Assembly: GCA_005406025.1 (NCBI GenBank)
Contig: BGZK01001440.1
Location: 88,310-152,309, forward strand
DNA length: 64,000 nucleotides
Source of the DNA: Eumeta japonica
Lineage: Eukaryota > Arthropoda > Insecta > Lepidoptera > Psychidae
Direction: 5' to 3'
A program made the position numbers and the translations under genes. This document shows positions 1 to 11,085 of this stretch, one piece after another. Every line of letters starts with the position of its first letter. Position 1 is the stretch's first letter. The notes under the pieces were generated by a model. That model saw only the letters and a program-made list of their open reading frames with translations, had not been told where the DNA came from and ran no database searches.

Positions 1-818
1 AATAAAATATCTGTCATTTCCAACTAACCGCTTCGTTTAAACGCTAATATTAAATGTTATTTTTCAGTTCGCTGCATATAAAAGACGGATCAAAAGTGAG
101 CGAGACGTCGAGCACTAAAGGAAAAACAAACAGAGATGTTTGGAAAGAAAAAGTAAGATACGCAGTGAGTGAGATACTTTGTGCAACGATATTAATACGA
201 AGGTAAGTTTTAGCGTAAAATTAGAAAACCGTAACAAAAAACAAGTGAAAATTGTAGGTCCTATTAAAATAACAAAAAAGAGTAAATATGTATCAAAATG
301 ATAAGGAAGTAACAAATAAAATAAGATCAAAAAGAAGTCAAAAAAACGGCATGTCCTTAAGATCACACGACAGAAGTGAAAATTAACAAGAGGAGATTAG
401 TAGTACAACAATGCAACTTATATTTTTGTTCTATATCCATAAAGTACTAACGTTTGCAATATATTTGTATATATATATATGTCATTATATATATAATTAT
501 AATTATGTATAAATTATACTGAATTCAAATCTAATGTCGATTTCGAAAAATATACTAACGTGACGTGACGTGTTTTTCGTGAAATCGATATTGAAATTTC
601 TATTAGAAACCATAGGTAATATTTGAAGGTTTCGTTTAAAAAGAGCAGAACTTGCTTTGGTACAGATAAGTAAATTTTCGGAAGTTTTTGTATTGTATTT
701 GTAAATTTACTTTATAAGCAATATATTACAATTTTTGTATTTAAAATAATATGTACATGCACAATAACGCATTAAATGAAAATTGTAATATAATTTTATT
801 ACAGTTTACATTAAGGTA
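1..818. other. AT-rich stretch without a recognised gene
   Basis: Very AT-rich DNA with scattered homopolymer runs and a short TA-rich patch near 468-500. The open frame on the minus strand here is dominated by Leu, Phe and Ile, as expected from translated AT-rich sequence. Nothing else was recognised. Confidence 0.6.
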
Positions 819-863
819 GAAATACTTTTAAATGAAGGCAAATACTTCATTTAAAAGTATTTC
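819..863. repeat. Perfect 19-bp hairpin
   Basis: Two 19-bp arms (819-837 and 845-863) are exact reverse complements around a 7-nt loop. The arm reads GAAATACTTTTAAATGAAG. It could be the core of a decayed inverted-repeat element or a small RNA hairpin. Flanking bases do not extend the pairing clearly. Confidence 0.85.
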
Positions 864-1044
864 CTGCACAATATAATATTTCCTGATGATTCAAAAAATA
901 TAAACGTAATTATTCAAATTTTCACTTCTGTCGGCACTCCCGGAGTACCACTGTTTTTCTTTTTTTTTTTCATGAATTTATTCTACTATTTTGTCAGCTT
1001 GATTGATGTATAGTATATACCGATGCTAAGTTACAGCTTTCTAG

Positions 1045-1140
1045 TATTAAGAGTCCGTGAGCTAAATCACGGACAGACACATACAGACGGACAGACGGAC
1101 ATGACGAAATTATAAGAGTACATTTAGAAGTAGGGAACCC
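1045..1140 (-). repeat. End of a GGGTTCC-type terminal-inverted-repeat element
   Basis: Read on the minus strand, the stretch begins TA-GGGTTCC and runs into GACGAAATTATAAG-like and CCGTCTGTCCGTCTG-like sequence. It shares this layout with the 53363-54067 element on the other strand. Only one end was found here, so the copy is truncated or its far end has diverged. The run of GGACAGAC units at 1069-1100 is part of the family, not a separate microsatellite. Confidence 0.55.
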
Positions 1141-1150
1141 TAAAAAGAGA

Positions 1151-2430
1151 ATCGACATAAAACAATAACAAATAATTTCATTACAGTTTCGAATAAATAG
1201 ATCGAAGCAGTAAAGAAGTGAATTTCAATGTAGAAATGAAATGACAAGGCAATAAGCAAAAATAACCGACAATTTCAATAATAGCTCAATTTATACTTTT
1301 TATTTTCTGCCTTTTCCTCACTTTCTCTGAATAAATGTACACTTATTTTTATTTATAAATTCCATTTGGTATCTCTTGATATCAGTGAATAGATGAGCAA
1401 TCAGTTTGGATTTGATACTTATCGTATTAAAATAGTTTTTTCCTTTTTTAACCTGTACAGCTTTATAACATATCACCGCCTCCATGTTGGATTTTTCTTA
1501 AGTTATGTAGCCCATAATATGCGAATAGTCGAGACGAATCCCACATTGTTTAGCATTTGGAATTTGATTTGGTACTTTTTTTTTGTTTTAATATTCCATC
1601 AATTTTGTCTGCAAAAGAATTTATAATGTGTCTCTTGTCGACCCATCCGTCATACGAAGTCTGTCTACAGATTTGTTTTGTTATCCTACTTTCATTAATG
1701 AGTTGCAGATGACCAAACTACAGTAACAAATCTTATTCTACTTTAGCTACTGCATATTCATCAAACCACACGTTTTTCTGACATTATTATTCCTATATTT
1801 GTCTTCGAAAGATACACATATTACGTAGTAATGGTATACCTTAGTATTGATTTTATTTTGATTTTTTTCTCTACCATGTCCCAAGATTATGGCTGTCTCC
1901 GCTGTGGCCAGACAAATAAACTTGCTGTGAGATGCTTCTACAGTTAGCAGCAAACAAGACCCTATTCACTTTATTTCCCGCATTCTCTTTCATTTCTTCT
2001 ATATAAGGTTTATCGTCGTTTGTACACATACCAGCCAAATGGATAAACCTCTTTTACTGGTTCAACTCTCTCACCTTTTGCAATCTTCGTGACGTGTATG
2101 TGTTTAATCGTGTTTTTCTTCTTGAGGAACATGACATTAACCTTTCCAATATTTACTTTCATATCTTTATGAAAGTTTATGGATATATATTGTCTCTATC
2201 CTAGACACGATGATAACGAGAGCGGTAGTTATTTCTGTTGTTTGGGTATTATTTTAGAAATATCTGAAAGGCGCCAGACTTACTCCTCCACGAAGTAAAT
2301 GGCCGATAAATAAAATCAGATACGCCGCTAGTACGACAGGTGCACACGCTAGAGAAAGATAATATTTGTTTGTATATCTTAATATTTATTTCTATCATCA
2401 CCACATAGGCATATAAAACGTCAATTATTT
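1151..2430. other. Unassigned AT-rich stretch
   Basis: No complete gene or recognised element. On the minus strand, 2010-2160 is open for about 50 codons and ends with a Lys- and Val-rich stretch containing YPFGWYVYKRR before a TAA. The family is not recognised. It may be a remnant of a retroelement or pseudogene, or chance. Confidence 0.35.
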
Positions 2431-2435
2431 GTATA

Positions 2436-2470
2436 AGTAGATTTATTTACTTAAGTAAATATATCTACTT
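2436..2470. repeat. Inverted repeat at the broken end of a mariner copy
   Basis: AGTAGATTTATTTAC and its near-perfect reverse complement (14 of 15 bases) flank TTAA. It lies directly beside the point where similarity to the second mariner copy stops (about 2474), so it may mark a later insertion or a repair scar. Confidence 0.6.
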
Positions 2471-2473
2471 GTG

Positions 2474-3386
2474 GCTAAAGATGTATGTGGTCTGGCGTTA
2501 TTAATTATGAGGTGAAAAAGCATACCTTTTTTGTTGATCAATTTCAGGCGTTTTTTCTCTACTACTTACTTGAGTCTCATCAGCTGTTGGTAGTAAACAG
2601 CCAAATTAATGGTTTTACCTTGCGGTAAAAGCTCATAATGAATAATGCCCCTTCAATCCCACCATACACATAGTATCAACTTATTGCTAGTTAATCCGGA
2701 TTTCGCTATAGTCTGTGGAGTTTGCTTGCCTTTTTACACGTTCTTGTCGTAGCCAACCTCTTATTTATCCAGTGATCAACCTTTTCAAAGACGTTTCGGT
2801 TTCATTACCTATCAATAGGAAACCGAAATGAGTCACACAATTCATTAGATTTCTTTCAGAGAGCTCGCGTGGGACCAAAGTATCGAGGTTTTTAACAAAC
2901 AGCTTGTTTCAAGTGTATTAAAACTGTGTGGTCCATCCCCAGCCATTCAGCTATATCATAAAAATTAATATACCGATCTCGCTCTACTTCTTCCAAAATA
3001 GCATCGACATCATCTGTGACAGGTCGCCTAGGATGAGATTTATTTTTAACATCAAAAATATCAGACTGAAAACGCTTGAACCAGTTTTGTGCTGCTACTC
3101 TTACCGACACTGCATTAGGTCCATACATTTTTTTTTGCGGGCTGTGTCGCATTTTTCCTTTTTTTTAATAAAACCTCAAAACGTATCGAATTTTTACTTT
3201 AGATTCACTTATTTTGGTGGACTGAAAATTAAGAAAAATAGGGGGACACCGTTTTAAATATTTTATTTTTTGAAAATATCATAGATTTAATGGAGTCAAA
3301 ACTAGCCAGATACAAACAACACTGCAAAAGAAATTTTACTGCAACTTTTTACTTATGAAATACGAAGAAAACCTTTTCCCCGACCT
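2474..3386 (-). pseudogene. Truncated mariner transposon (transposase pseudogene)
   Basis: The minus strand carries the start of a mariner transposase. The clearest open piece, 2892-3152, encodes the N-terminal DNA-binding part with YGPNAVSVRVAAQNWFKRFQ followed by a PRRPVTDDVDAILEEVE stretch. The terminal repeat lies at about 3363-3386 (reverse complement begins GTCGGGGAAAAGG) next to a TA. Downstream sequence to 2474 still aligns, with many indels and stops, to the central catalytic region of the copy at 32760-33994, including the segment that reads NARPHTSLA. The last part of the gene and the second terminal repeat are missing. It lies alone in non-coding DNA and cannot make a working enzyme. 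Assignment to mariner is firm; the cecropia-type subfamily is inferred from general resemblance. Confidence 0.9.
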
Positions 3387-3639
3387 AGTATTACAAAATA
3401 ATTGAATTTATTAAAACTTTACGAGGTTTAGCAACGTAAACGCAACAGTTTTATATGTAAAACCACTTTTGTTAGAGACGCGTCCAGTGTTGGTATCTCA
3501 CACCGTAATTCGTAATAGGCCCGGCTGAACTCGCAAGGCATGTCGGGAACTAGATGTCGATGAGGGACTCATCGCAAAATTTTCTATTATCGGTGAAGCT
3601 AATAAAAAATCTTTTTTTTCTATAGAGTTTGCAAAAACA

Positions 3640-4240
3640 CTAAGCGGCGCGGGGCACCGTGTTCGAGTCCGGGTGTCCCGTATTGCAGGGAAATTTGCTA
3701 TCTTTGGTACGTACGACAGAAATTTTATTTGATTTGATATCAAAATAATTTTCGTCCGCAGCTCCGTCTGCGTCGACATAGAACGTATTTAATTTTCGTA
3801 TCACGTTGCCAGCTGTGTACCCGCTCTTGATCCCATTTTCGATTTCGCTCTCGATATAGAGCCCGATTCTGCCTTCGCTCCAATTACCATCTAAGAGAAA
3901 CCCATACTCTTTCATCGAGAAACATACGTGTAGGTGCCAGTTTCCTTTATTATGAATCGATCTTGTTCTCGCTCTCGACCTCGATCCCGGATCGATGTTG
4001 AACTTGACCCTTCTTTTAACATTACTGTAACCAGTGACCATTCGGAATAAGAAAACAATTAGGCTTACACGAGCGAAGCTGTGCGAAAAAGCTGGTACTA
4101 TCTCTATAAATTATAACCTGTATGTTATTCTGATGCATAAACTATATTACTGTGAAGTTTCGTCAAAATCCGTTATTAAGCTTGAAAGAGTAATAAACAT
4201 CCATCCATCCTTACAAATTATTGCGTTTATAATATTAATG
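3640..4240 (+). repeat. Composite dispersed repeat with degenerate 24-bp units
   Basis: The middle (about 3800-4000) is built from loose repeats of GATCCCGATTTCGCTCTC-like units. The right part (about 4030-4240) has the layout of a common lepidopteran retroelement tail: GTGAAGTTTCGTCAAAATCC, then CATCCATCCATCC, then a TTTATAATATTA end. A B-box-like GTTCGAGTCC at 3661-3672 hints at a tRNA-derived piece at the left end. The open frames on both strands here (up to 133 codons) are translations of the repeat and not genes. Confidence 0.6.
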
Positions 4241-4254
4241 ATAATAATAATGCT

Positions 4255-4690
4255 CCAGGATGCCTCTGGGCGGGCTCGTTCGTGGCGGCTGTTTGTCGAT
4301 TCCGCGAGATCGGTGACCTAACGTTTCCGAATCGCACGCGGCATTATTTCACGCACTATCGCCTACTCGGGGAGGCGTTAAGCGTTTCCGACAGAAATTA
4401 GGAACAGTGCGATTATCGATATCGATATCGATGCCGACGGAGGCGGCGGCGGTGCGGCCGGTGCGGCAGGACGTCCCGCGTCGGTGAAAGCGCGCTTCCG
4501 TGCACGCAACCGGTTACGTAAAACGACATTTGACTCGGCTGACATTGAGCATGTAACCCGTGTTGCCGTCGGCCGCCGGCTGTGTAACGTCATTGTTCTG
4601 CTGTCGCGAAGAGAGCGAGTGTTAGCTCATCGCACGGAGATGCACGTCTGTCGCTTATTTCGGCTTAGGAGTGATGAGCGATAAGAGATA
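4255..4690. promoter_or_regulatory. CpG-rich island, candidate regulatory element
   Basis: A sharp rise in GC and CpG against AT-rich flanks. It holds a run of overlapping ATCGAT units at 4414-4431, a GGCGGCGGCGG patch, a GGTTACGTAA motif at 4511-4520 and a TAACGTCATT motif at 4586-4595 resembling a CREB/ATF half-site. Short open frames on both strands overlap and lack domains, so coding is not supported. Candidate enhancer, promoter or untranslated exon. Confidence 0.4.
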
Positions 4691-6299
4691 CCAGTATGTA
4701 TAGTTATACAAATAAAAAAAGAAACTAATGTTAGCATTAAATTTTATAATTAACAAAAATATCATTAAAAATACATATATTTTTGGTACATAAACAAATA
4801 TAATTATTCGTAGGAAATTGATTAAATAATGATGATACTACAGTAGTTCTGGACAATAATGTAAGCTGCGAAAGTTTTAATTCAATTTAAATGCATTTTG
4901 CGTTTGATATAAAAATTATTTAGAAATTAATTAATTTTAGGGAAATCCGAAGATTGTTCATGGCCACTTCTGCGAGGACACACAGTAATTCTTCTTTACT
5001 CCGTTTTGGCTGATATTTTCTGTGTACCAACCAGAAAATGTCACGTGTCAGTAAATACACTGGTCAAAGTGATTTTCAAATTTGGCAGGCAGTACTTGAC
5101 AGTAAATGGTCATTTCCTTACACTTTAACCGTTATCGAATTTATATCGCGAATAAGATGACAAACAAACATATTTCAACTTTGACGCTATGGAACGATAG
5201 GTAATCCTCGTATAGACATTTTTAAATATAATACACGTAATGCACAGAAGTATTTTCGTAAAAGTACCTATCTCCATCTTAAAATAATTCCTTCTTTAAT
5301 ACATTTCATTATTATTGTTCAACTGCTACGATAAACTTGAAATTGAATAATACCATTACAGCAATGATAAAATCTCCAGTCTAAAATTTAATGGCTGTAA
5401 CATAAAATATTAATTTAAAAAATTGCGAGTTAGCGAACGAAAATACTTTTTTAGTCGGATATTTGTGCTCGCACTAAAATCGTTACACACAAACGACATC
5501 GCCGACCGACAGGTGGCGCTCGTGTACCTACCTCCCGCTTAAAATGTTTTTAGCGTAAAAACTTTACACAAACTCAACTTTCCTAACGCGCTCATAAAAC
5601 TTGCACCCTTCTGTGAATTTAATTTTAGTACGCAACTTTGTAAGCGAAATTTCATCGTCGTTTGAAAAAAAAATAATAATACAATTCGAGTGACCTTTGA
5701 AATAGTCGAGCAGTCGTGTCGGTGCGCGGGAATAAATAAAAAAGGCATGTATTTGTTAAAAAACATCGCGAGAATGTGCTTCGCCTTGAGCGTATATAAA
5801 ATAATTTGCTTATTGTGCACGTATTATCGATAATAAAGGACCGTTCGCTTTTTCGATTAAGCAAATATAGCTTGACATTTACGTGAAAATGCCGGGAGGT
5901 CAGAATGTACCTATGAAGCCCTCGGTCGCGTAATGATTTTCGTAAAATCATCGTTTATTAAGTTCCTTATTTTTTTTATTTTATATTACAGTGATTATTT
6001 TAAAATAAATAAAATGTATAAACAATCAATGATTTTAATTCAGAAGTGCATCAACGTAACACCTTATGTTTAAAGCATTCGTTTTGAGTTAGTCGATAAA
6101 TCTTTTCCTTAATTTTTTTGTTAATTGTGGTGGGAGGATTTTTTTTACAGACGTATGGATTATGAGCAATGAACAGCAGGTAACCGTTGACTGTTAGTGA
6201 TGGTGACGTCAAGGAGTTAGGTTGTAGATACATGACTTTGAACCTTCTCACTCTAACAGAGTTTTTAACATTATAATACCGCCAGCTAGGGTTAACAGT
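4691..6299. other. AT-rich stretch without a recognised gene
   Basis: No recognised element. Two overlapping minus-strand open frames at 5539-5951 show no domain or family resemblance, and their codon content follows base composition. Confidence 0.5.
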
Positions 6300-6300
6300 C

Positions 6301-6375
6301 GGTGAAGTTGGCCGAGTGGTTGGTACGTTCTATTCGAATGTGAAGATATCTGATTCGAATCATGGCATGAGCGAG
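6301..6375 (+). repeat. tRNA-derived SINE head
   Basis: An A-box-like TGGCCGAGTGG (6309-6319) is followed 31 bases later by a B-box-like TGATTCGAATC (6351-6361), the spacing of an RNA polymerase III internal promoter. The acceptor stem does not pair and no clean anticodon stem forms, so this is a SINE or tRNA relic and not a tRNA gene. The body probably continues to about 6620, where GC is higher than in the flanks. Confidence 0.55.
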
Positions 6376-6619
6376 TTAGCCAATGAGTTTTTAATTAAAG
6401 TCGAACGAATCTATTACTTTCGTTTTTAGAAGTTACGAAGTTTAAGTCGTCGGTCACCGTGGGGCCAACATCGTCGCTAGCAGTTCTCAATCCGTGGAGG
6501 CTTTAAGGTCCGACGCTCTCAAAGCGATCTAAAACGATTACGAAAATCGTATGATTCAGCAGTTCGGTGATTGAGACCTTACGAGACAACCAGCGAGTTC
6601 ACGTCCTATTGACGTAAGT

Positions 6620-7675
6620 CACGTAAATTGTGAATGTTTAGAAACAAACAAAATCATTCTCAAAAAGTTAAAGTACGCGAAAAATATGATGTAAATACAC
6701 ATATTCTACTTAATTTAATAAGTTTTAATGTCTTAAAGTTTGAGTATTCGATTTTATAATAATGTGTTAATATTAAAATTTTATTTGGTTGATTTTAGAA
6801 AAATAAGTTCACAATTCATTTGTATTATTTCTATTTTTTTCAATAGCAAAACAACTCTAAGAAAAGCATACCACGATTTAAAATATATTTGATGAGGCTC
6901 TGGCGTTCTAAAATTATTCAATTTCTTTGAAAGGTGCTTAGAACAAATCGTCCATGTAACTTATTCATAAAATATTTTTATGATAACATTGAAACAGGAC
7001 GCCGTTGAGACGATGAAGTTTTAAATTAATACAGCAATTTGTTTTCGATTACGCCGAAGTTACACTTTTTAATTAAAAAAACAATTTTATAAGTACAACT
7101 TCTCAAACATCCTCCTCTAAGACAGGCGAGATAGACTCGCAACTTTACTCTAATGATAGCAAATTCAAGATGGCGGGGGAACATTATTACGAAACTGGGA
7201 ACAATAAGAATGTTACACTCTCATAAGAAAAGCGGTTACGGACGTCGCGCATGATAATAACGGTATAATTTGTACAAGGCGTATACGGTAAATCTGGTTT
7301 AGCGAACAAGTTACGTTGAACATTACCTTAATGAACTAATATTTATTCATTTGGGGTAACGCTTACAACGAAAATTAGAAAGCGGAATTGAATTACGTAA
7401 ACTGAAATATTGCCGCAACAAATAACCAATATTAATTAAATTCGAGAATCTGTCTGTGCTATTTTTACACTATTCATATTGTATTAATAAATAAAAATCG
7501 TAAAATGATCAGGCCCCAGTATCAGTGTGCTGAAGAAATAAATCATTAGCAAACAAAATTATGATTATTTTAGAGATGTGTGGAGAGTGTCATGCAAGTT
7601 GCATTTTGATTAATTTTAGTGCTATTCATGTGCGTATCTTTCTTAATGATAACATCTAAAGCTTTTTTTATATAG
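6620..7675. other. AT-rich stretch without a recognised gene
   Basis: No element, domain or structured repeat was recognised. Confidence 0.5.
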
Positions 7676-7682
7676 CATAGTT

Positions 7683-7800
7683 GAGGGACAAACGAGCAGA
7701 CGAGTCATCAAAGATGGTCACCGTCGCCCATAGACACTCGCAACCTCAGAGAAGTCACCAGTGCGACGGCAGCCTCTTGGGACGGAACAGGATATCTAAT
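7683..7800 (+). repeat. Dispersed lepidopteran repeat, copy 1
   Basis: It reads GGGACAAACGAGCAGACGAG, then GATGGTCACCGTCGCCCATA, then GCGACGGCAGCC. The same order recurs at 23903-24010 and 35918-36030. Families of this layout are common in moths and butterflies, probably as fragments of a non-LTR retrotransposon. The exact class is not settled here. Confidence 0.6.
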
Positions 7801-7934
7801 GAAAGGGGCCAGGATTAATGGAAAAGGGAGTGGACCACGGGAACCCTTTTTTTTTCATCTATGTAACGTGTGTCATGAATACGTACATTTTGGGTATTCA
7901 TTTTAAGCCACGTGTATTTATTGTACATTCGTAC

Positions 7935-8260
7935 ATTGTGTAGTAAGGGTTCGCACAAACGAATGTCGTTTTTATAGTTAATATGGACGTCATTTGAAAT
8001 CGCCCGCCGTCGGATCGCGCGACGGCAGCTGTCGAACGACGGCTGCACGTACGCGTGTCGACGTGCAGCCGTCTATGATGTAGTCGCTGATGACGTGCAG
8101 CTTTCCGGGTTAACGTCGTCCACTATTTTATAGTTCGATCTAGGGTGAATATAGCGGCGGAATAATCTGCATTCGTTTCGACTGTTAAAACGACGTCTGT
8201 CTGCATGAGCCGTAGTCCCGTGAGATTATCCTTATACGTCATTTGCATAACTTCACTACG
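7935..8260. promoter_or_regulatory. CpG-rich island with a perfect inverted repeat
   Basis: A GC-rich block with many CpGs. It contains two 13-bp perfect arms (8038-8050 and 8061-8073, GACGGCTGCACGT) around a 10-nt centre, a CAGCTG E-box near 8026, and CGCCGTCGGATCGCGCGACGG just upstream in two short facing halves. No open frame with a domain. Candidate enhancer or promoter. Confidence 0.4.
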
Positions 8261-8554
8261 AACACGCTACTCGTTTTAGTGACACCGTCAATTGATCATT
8301 CGCAATTTACATGAAAAGCACCACACTCGGAAACGCATCATTAATATATGATTGTTCCATTGGCTAGAAAGAGATAATCGATGAGAGATTAATTTGAAAT
8401 TAAACATTTCTTTATAGTTAGACACTACAAGGATTTCTGTACGCACTGTTTCTATGAATTCGTAAACGTTGACGCTGGTATGCGTAGCGACTGCAAAGAT
8501 GATTAAAGATTTAACGCTATACAGCGTTGGTCAGTAGTTGGTCATTTTTTAACA

Positions 8555-8700
8555 CGCTTTTATAAGCTTGAGCTGTATGTTTGTATGTATGTAAGTAACT
8601 ATGTAACGGAATCTTTGAGCTTAATTTTCACCAATTTCAAGAAGTCTGATTAATTTAAAACTTTACGTACGTATCAAGGAATAATGATAATACAATAATT
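8555..8700 (+). repeat. Dispersed repeat of the TGTATGTATGTAA type
   Basis: A TATGTTTGTATGTATGTAAG run followed by AACGGAATCTTTGAGC and a CAAGAAGTCTGATTAATTT stretch has the layout of a widespread lepidopteran dispersed repeat. Assigned from remembered layout only, without alignment. Confidence 0.4.
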
Positions 8701-8909
8701 TGATAAGTTTATCCTCTTATCCTGATCAGGATCGCCAGGATCGAACAATTTCGTCACGTATCGTCTGCGTGAGAGCAAGTGGCTAATTACTGTTATTAAA
8801 TTCTATTACTGTTTTGTAATAAGAATTTAGTAATATTAATAATTCAACTAATGTTGTATTGTTAAAATTACAAATTTTTACCAATCAACCGAACTAAAAA
8901 GTGAAAAAT

Positions 8910-9220
8910 AAATATAGTTTAAAAAAACTAAAAAACACGCTTTTAAAGCACATTAAACTAAAAAGTGAAAAATAATCCTTAATATGAACACATAAAAAAT
9001 AATGAACAATGACGAAAAATACCAGTATTATTGTGGAAAAAGCGTGGAGCGCTCTGTACCACATTTTTCGTATATAGAGCAACCCACGCTTTTTCCACAA
9101 CAATGCTAGTATTTTTCGTCATTGTTCATTATTTTTTTGAGTTCATATTAAGGATTATTTTTCACTTTTAATTTAATGTGCTTTAAAAGCGTGTTTTTTA
9201 GTTTTTCTAAACTATATTTT
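8910..9220. mobile_element. Long foldback (snapback) element
   Basis: Two arms of about 137 bp (8910-9047 and 9084-9220) are near-perfect reverse complements around a 36-bp centre. The inner arm ends are AAAAAGCGTGG and CCACGCTTTTT; the outer ends are AATATAGTTTA-like and TAAACTATATT-like. A 16-bp stretch of the arm (CTAAAAAGTGAAAAAT) also occurs just outside it at 8894-8909, hinting at a nested duplication. No transposase. Probably a hairpin-type MITE; a transcript across it would fold into long double-stranded RNA. Confidence 0.8.
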
Positions 9221-10765
9221 TATATAACACTTTACAGCTTTTTTTACCCTTCAAAGATTTGATACGATGCAAGTAATCGAAAATCAGGGAATGAGATAAT
9301 ACTGTAGTTGTGTTTTAAGAACAAAGGTTTGTGTACGATAAAAGAATTTTGAAACATTTACAAGTATGATATATCTGCAAATTAGTTAATTCTTTTGTTT
9401 GTTTATAATTGTTCTTTTTGCATCACATAAGCAGGGTGCTAATTTGGATGAATTTGGTAGATAAATAAATCTTGGAATGGTATAATAATTATGTCGAGAA
9501 ATAAATATTACAATAATGCTAAAATTACAGAACTACTGACAAGAGTTGCAGACAAGTTAAACTTTGTGTATAAACACTTAGTGCATCGGTTGAAAATATA
9601 GGACCTTTTATGTAGTAAGCGATAGATAAATTAAAACTGAACGTAAAGAAAGTCTAAATAGCTATAGCTCGTATTTATTTTATTCTGTAAATTGTCTTAG
9701 AAACCTACTAAATTAGCAAAAAAATGCAATTTACGTCAATTTTTCTCTCTTAGTTGAGTCCATGTTATAAATCTTATCTTAATATGCACACAGAATTCTT
9801 TATTTTTATAAAGATATGGATACAAGTCTATGTATATACGAATACTAAAAGAAACTCAATTTGTTTTTCCCGTCCTACTCCTCGTTTGTGGCTGTCATAC
9901 AAGGTTATTTTTCATTTCGAATCACGAATTCCGCAAACGAAGAGACGAGATAATTTTTTCAGGTAAAATTCATGGAAAAAAGTTGGATGAGTTGTGAACT
10001 TTTGATATCTCCTCACCGAATGTCTTCGGTTGTAAGAAAATTGGACTCCGTGTTTTGGGGTTCCGTTCTCAAAACGTGTTCTGATTTTACGTTTATTTAC
10101 TCGTTTTTTTTTGATAGGTAAATTTATATAAAGTCAAATGCGAGTTGATTTTTTTGGTAACGCTAAGCGCGGGCGGTGTTAAAATTTTAAAAGTCGGTAT
10201 TGGAAATTAAACTACAGCTTCAGTTTTCTTTTAATCAATATGTTACTCTCAAAAGTATTATAAATCAAATAGTTTGCCGTTTAATATGGAATTATAGTTA
10301 TTTTAACTGAGTTAAAATTAATTAACTAGGAGTTAAGTATTATCGTCTATTACGGAATCTATGCACAATCTAAGACAAGGATGTTAGGTTTCGGCTTTAC
10401 TTAAGTCAGGAAATATATGATACCATTGTCTGATTGGGTGATTTATGGTTCGATGCAATTAAACATATTCTTTAGCCTAGATTTTCTTTCCACTTACTTT
10501 TCTATTATTATTTTCTCTCGTATTATGCATGAGTGTTCTCAACCGAAATTTTATAGAATTAACAAGATTAGCAATCTTGTTAATCAAGACTTTAATGAAC
10601 ACACTGTATTTTTATTTTAACAACTGAAATATACGTATCGAATGTAAAACCTCCCTTTTCTTCGTGAAGTCGGATAAATAAAAATAGTTGCGTAACAACT
10701 GGTGGCATATTAAAAAGAGAGCCAAATTTTAAGCACCGGAAACCGACGTCAGTGACGTGAGAGAG
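9221..10765. other. AT-rich stretch without a recognised gene
   Basis: No recognised gene or element. Short open frames at 9754-9966 and 10417-10620 have no domain. Confidence 0.5.
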
Positions 10766-10769
10766 ACAT

Positions 10770-10856
10770 AAAAAGTTCCCTATCAGGTGGAAATCTAGTC
10801 TCTGCCTACCCTTCCGGGAGATAGGCGTGAGCTTGCATTATTATTATTATTATTAC
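10770..10856 (+). repeat. Retroelement-type tail ending in ATT repeats
   Basis: TCTGCCTACCCTTCCGGGAG, then TAGGCGTGA, then a run of ATT units at 10837-10855. This is a familiar lepidopteran SINE or LINE 3-prime end, with the trinucleotide run as its tail. Confidence 0.55.
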
Positions 10857-10884
10857 GTAACTGTGACACGTATTTAAAAATTGA

Positions 10885-11085
10885 TACGCCGACGCGTACA
10901 CCCGTTTCGGCTATTCGACGCGGCCCATTATTTCAAGCACGGCGAACGGCGAGCGATCAAATTCGCTAAGCATCAAATATTACGGATCGGCGCGCGCGGC
11001 GTATGCGAAATCACCTTTTACCGGTGAAAAGGGGGCGGCAAGCGAGGGAAAGGGGGGGGCGGAGTTGTATGCAACCACTGGAGTA
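10885..11085. promoter_or_regulatory. GC-rich island
   Basis: Dense CpG (GGCGCGCGCGGCG near 10989), the self-complementary TTTTACCGGTGAAAA at 11015-11029, and G-rich runs at 11030-11061. No coding potential was seen. Candidate regulatory element. Confidence 0.35.

Noticed and set aside
3640..4041. A 133-codon minus-strand open frame as a gene
   Set aside because: It runs through the drifting tandem units and a dispersed-repeat tail. The protein is a translation of the repeat.
6301..6375. A functional tRNA gene
   Set aside because: A and B boxes are present but the acceptor and anticodon stems do not form.
8910..9220. A microRNA precursor
   Set aside because: The arms are far too long and too perfect for a canonical insect pre-miRNA. 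A foldback transposon is simpler.
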